DNA of 6,107 nucleotides, from NCBI GenBank assembly GCA_036653215.1, contig JAVVUK010000089.1, forward strand, positions 1 through 6,107. The letters run 5' to 3'. The notes under the pieces were generated by a model. It had not been told where the DNA came from, made no database searches, and saw only the letters and a list, made by a program, of their open reading frames with translations. Positions 5,568 to 6,107 of this stretch are shown in pieces. The DNA is from JADFUS01 sp036653215. Lineage in GTDB: Bacteria > Bacteroidota > Bacteroidia > Bacteroidales > Rikenellaceae. Made by a program: the position numbers and the translations under genes. Numbering within the stretch: position 1 is the stretch's first letter; every line of letters starts with the position of its first letter.

Positions 5568-6107
5568 ATGAAGAAAATTGTTTTACTTACAATCATCTCT
5601 CTTTTTTCTTTTGCTTCTTATGCGCAAGAAAACATGAAAGAGTTGTATCAAAAGGCGGATAACTATTACGATAGGTATTCAAAAGAATTTTATGGAAGTA
5701 GAGTTAGACCGTCATGGATCGGCAAGACTCCTTATTTTTGGTATTCTGTATATACACAAAACGGAACGGAATATTTTATGGTAGATGCTGCCAAACAAAC
5801 AAAGAGCGTGGCTTTTAATAGAGAACTACTTGCCTCTGCAATAGCGAAAGAGACAGGCGAAAAGGTAGATGCTAAAAAGTTACCTATTGAAAGATTGTCT
5901 TTTAATGATACAAAGACAGAGATGACTTTTAAGACAGGTGATAGTTGGTTTAAGAGTGATCTTAAAAAATATAAACTTACTCCAACAGAGGCTCTTCCAG
6001 ATGATGAAGAGTGGGAAGAAGACACATGGAGTTTCCCTAATGAAGACAGACCGGATGCTGTTGTTTCACCAGATGGTAAAAAAGAAGCGGTTATATCTGA
6101 AGGTGAT
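5568..6107 (+). CDS. secreted S9 (prolyl oligopeptidase/DPP4-like) family peptidase, N-terminal part only
   Basis: The reading frame is open from ATG at 5568 to the window edge (180 codons, no stop). Residues 1-19 form a clear Sec signal peptide (MKKIV, hydrophobic core, SYA-Q cleavage site at 19/20), so the product is exported, probably to the periplasm. The mature part resembles the start of Bacteroidales S9 peptidases of the DPP4 type. RPSWIGKTPYFWYSV at 47-61 is followed by an EYFMVD strand (68-73) and a helical stretch like those homologs' N-terminal segment. VVSPDGKKEAVI at 165-176 is the SPDGK strand that opens beta-propeller blades in this family. An acidic, tryptophan-containing linker precedes it (about 143-163). 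The catalytic Ser-Asp-His hydrolase domain would lie beyond the window, so the peptidase call rests on N-terminal similarity only. The start has no Shine-Dalgarno, as is common in this phylum. It is divergent from nrdD and shows no functional link to it. Confidence 0.72.
   Translation, partial: MKKIVLLTIISLFSFASYAQENMKELYQKADNYYDRYSKEFYGSRVRPSWIGKTPYFWYSVYTQNGTEYFMVDAAKQTKSVAFNRELLASAIAKETGEKVDAKKLPIERLSFNDTKTEMTFKTGDSWFKSDLKKYKLTPTEALPDDEEWEEDTWSFPNEDRPDAVVSPDGKKEAVISEGD

Noticed and set aside
5732..6025. Minus-strand open frame opposite the S9-like gene.
   Set aside because: The plus-strand frame has a signal peptide, promoter and family-like motifs; the opposite frame is low-complexity Ser/Leu and has no supporting signals.

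Overview
The window looks like a piece of an AT-rich Bacteroidales-type chromosome (phylum Bacteroidota). Three things support this. The protein sequences resemble the Bacteroides/Porphyromonas versions of each family. Three intergenic sites match the Bacteroidota -7 promoter element (TAnnTTTG), one of them with a well-spaced -33 TTTG. Start codons mostly lack a Shine-Dalgarno sequence. The genus cannot be fixed from the sequence alone.

Layout from left to right: (1) 1-941, minus strand: the first 313 codons of ribBA (riboflavin synthesis), cut by the window's left edge. (2) 887-2431, minus: an LptF/LptG (YjgP/YjgQ) family permease whose last 55 bases overlap the start of ribBA. (3) 2432-2607: a 176-base spacer holding a very good promoter match for the permease-ribBA operon. 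(4) 2608-3066 and 3056-5173, minus: nrdG and nrdD, the activase and catalytic subunit of the oxygen-sensitive class III ribonucleotide reductase; they overlap by 11 bases, and nrdG has a textbook Shine-Dalgarno inside the end of nrdD. (5) 5174-5567: a 394-base divergent intergenic region with a cobalamin (B12) riboswitch on the minus strand, its likely kissing-loop hairpin, and outward-facing promoter candidates for nrdD and for the right-hand gene. (6) 5568 to the right edge, plus strand: the signal peptide and N-terminal part of a secreted protein resembling the start of S9/DPP4-type peptidases.

The main result is regulatory. The B12 riboswitch lies directly upstream of nrdDG, whose enzyme does not use B12. 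The expected logic is that nrdDG is shut down when cobalamin is plentiful and another, B12-dependent (class II) reductase elsewhere in the genome can make deoxynucleotides. No mobile element, CRISPR array, tRNA or rRNA was seen, and no gene looks broken.
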